5,247 nucleotides of DNA from Fimbriimonadaceae bacterium. GTDB lineage: Bacteria > Armatimonadota > Fimbriimonadia > Fimbriimonadales > Fimbriimonadaceae. The DNA lies in assembly GCA_014380605.1 (NCBI GenBank), contig JACMJO010000559.1:1-5247 (forward strand). The letters are read 5' to 3'. Numbering within the stretch: position 1 is the first letter of the stretch; the number at the start of each line of letters is the position of its first letter. The position numbers and the translations under genes are program-made. Of the stretch, positions 5,103 through 5,247 are shown in pieces. The notes below the pieces were generated by a model. It did not search any database, was not told where the DNA came from, and saw only the letters and a list, made by a program, of their open reading frames with translations.

Positions 5103-5247
5103 TCATCGCCGACGTTGCATCAACTTGTTCCGACGCTTGTCTTGGCCTAAGCGGCCATCGCTCGTTCCAAGGATCTTGCGGAGCCCCTCGATCTCGTCTC
5201 GAACCTGGGCCGCTTTCTCAAACTCCATCGCCTTCGCCAAGTCCTTC
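5103..5247 (-). CDS. uvrB: C-terminal end of UvrB-like excinuclease subunit (5' part outside window)
   Basis: Only the last 47 codons and the TGA stop (5105-5103) are present. Residues 1-25 of the visible part are a UVR motif: DLAKAMEFEKAAQVRDEIEG, then LRK. This coiled-coil helical hairpin, at the extreme C-terminus of UvrB, contacts UvrC during nucleotide excision repair. The terminal position and the MEFEKAAxxRDEI wording favour UvrB over UvrC, where the motif is internal. McsA-like proteins also end in a UVR motif and cannot be fully excluded. After the helix there is a tail of about 22 residues rich in Arg and Lys, ending KLMQRRR, longer and more basic than in E. coli UvrB, which stops soon after the motif. 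Confidence 0.75.
   Translation of the reverse strand, partial: KDLAKAMEFEKAAQVRDEIEGLRKILGTSDGRLGQDKRRNKLMQRRR

Noticed and set aside
1..5247. Search for CRISPR repeats, tRNA genes, insertion sequences or a defence cluster
   Set aside because: No spaced direct repeats, cloverleaf, transposase motifs or defence-type genes were seen; the gene set is ordinary chromosomal.

Overview
This is a stretch of bacterial chromosome at moderately high GC, by eye about 55-57%. It holds six protein genes, two of them cut by the window edges. All are housekeeping or envelope-type genes. I see no transposase, phage gene, CRISPR array, rRNA or tRNA. The organism cannot be named from the sequence. A low-confidence guess is a Gram-negative-type lineage such as Armatimonadota (Fimbriimonas relatives). 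That guess rests on the gene mix, the frequent TTG starts, the mixed use of Shine-Dalgarno and non-Shine-Dalgarno starts, and codon usage.

Layout. Bases 1-850 (minus) carry a CorA-family divalent-cation transporter whose C-terminal membrane part lies outside the window. It diverges from a plus-strand gene (890-1768) for an exported thioredoxin-fold protein with a WCPYC active site. The short gap between them holds overlapping -10-like elements pointing both ways. Next on the plus strand is an RhlE-type DEAD-box RNA helicase (1877-3496). Its start codon directly follows a small hairpin and a run of six T, and the gene ends in a strong intrinsic terminator (3513-3548).

Converging on it from the right is a minus-strand pair. 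A wax-synthase-like MBOAT acyltransferase (4062-4886) is followed by a small four-helix membrane protein (3618-4058). The pair is in one reading frame, separated only by a TAG stop and one codon, so the two are probably translated together and may work together at the membrane. A 216-base gap follows, with a perfect 16-bp inverted repeat (5034-5100). This sits 2 bases after the stop codon of a minus-strand UvrB-like gene, of which only the C-terminal UVR helix and a basic tail are visible (5103-5247).

The genes do not form one pathway. No complete new defence or mobile system is visible. The points most worth a second look are the hairpin-U6-AUG leader of the helicase, the in-frame MBOAT/small membrane protein pair, the inverted repeat after uvrB, and the compact divergent promoter between corA and the thioredoxin gene.
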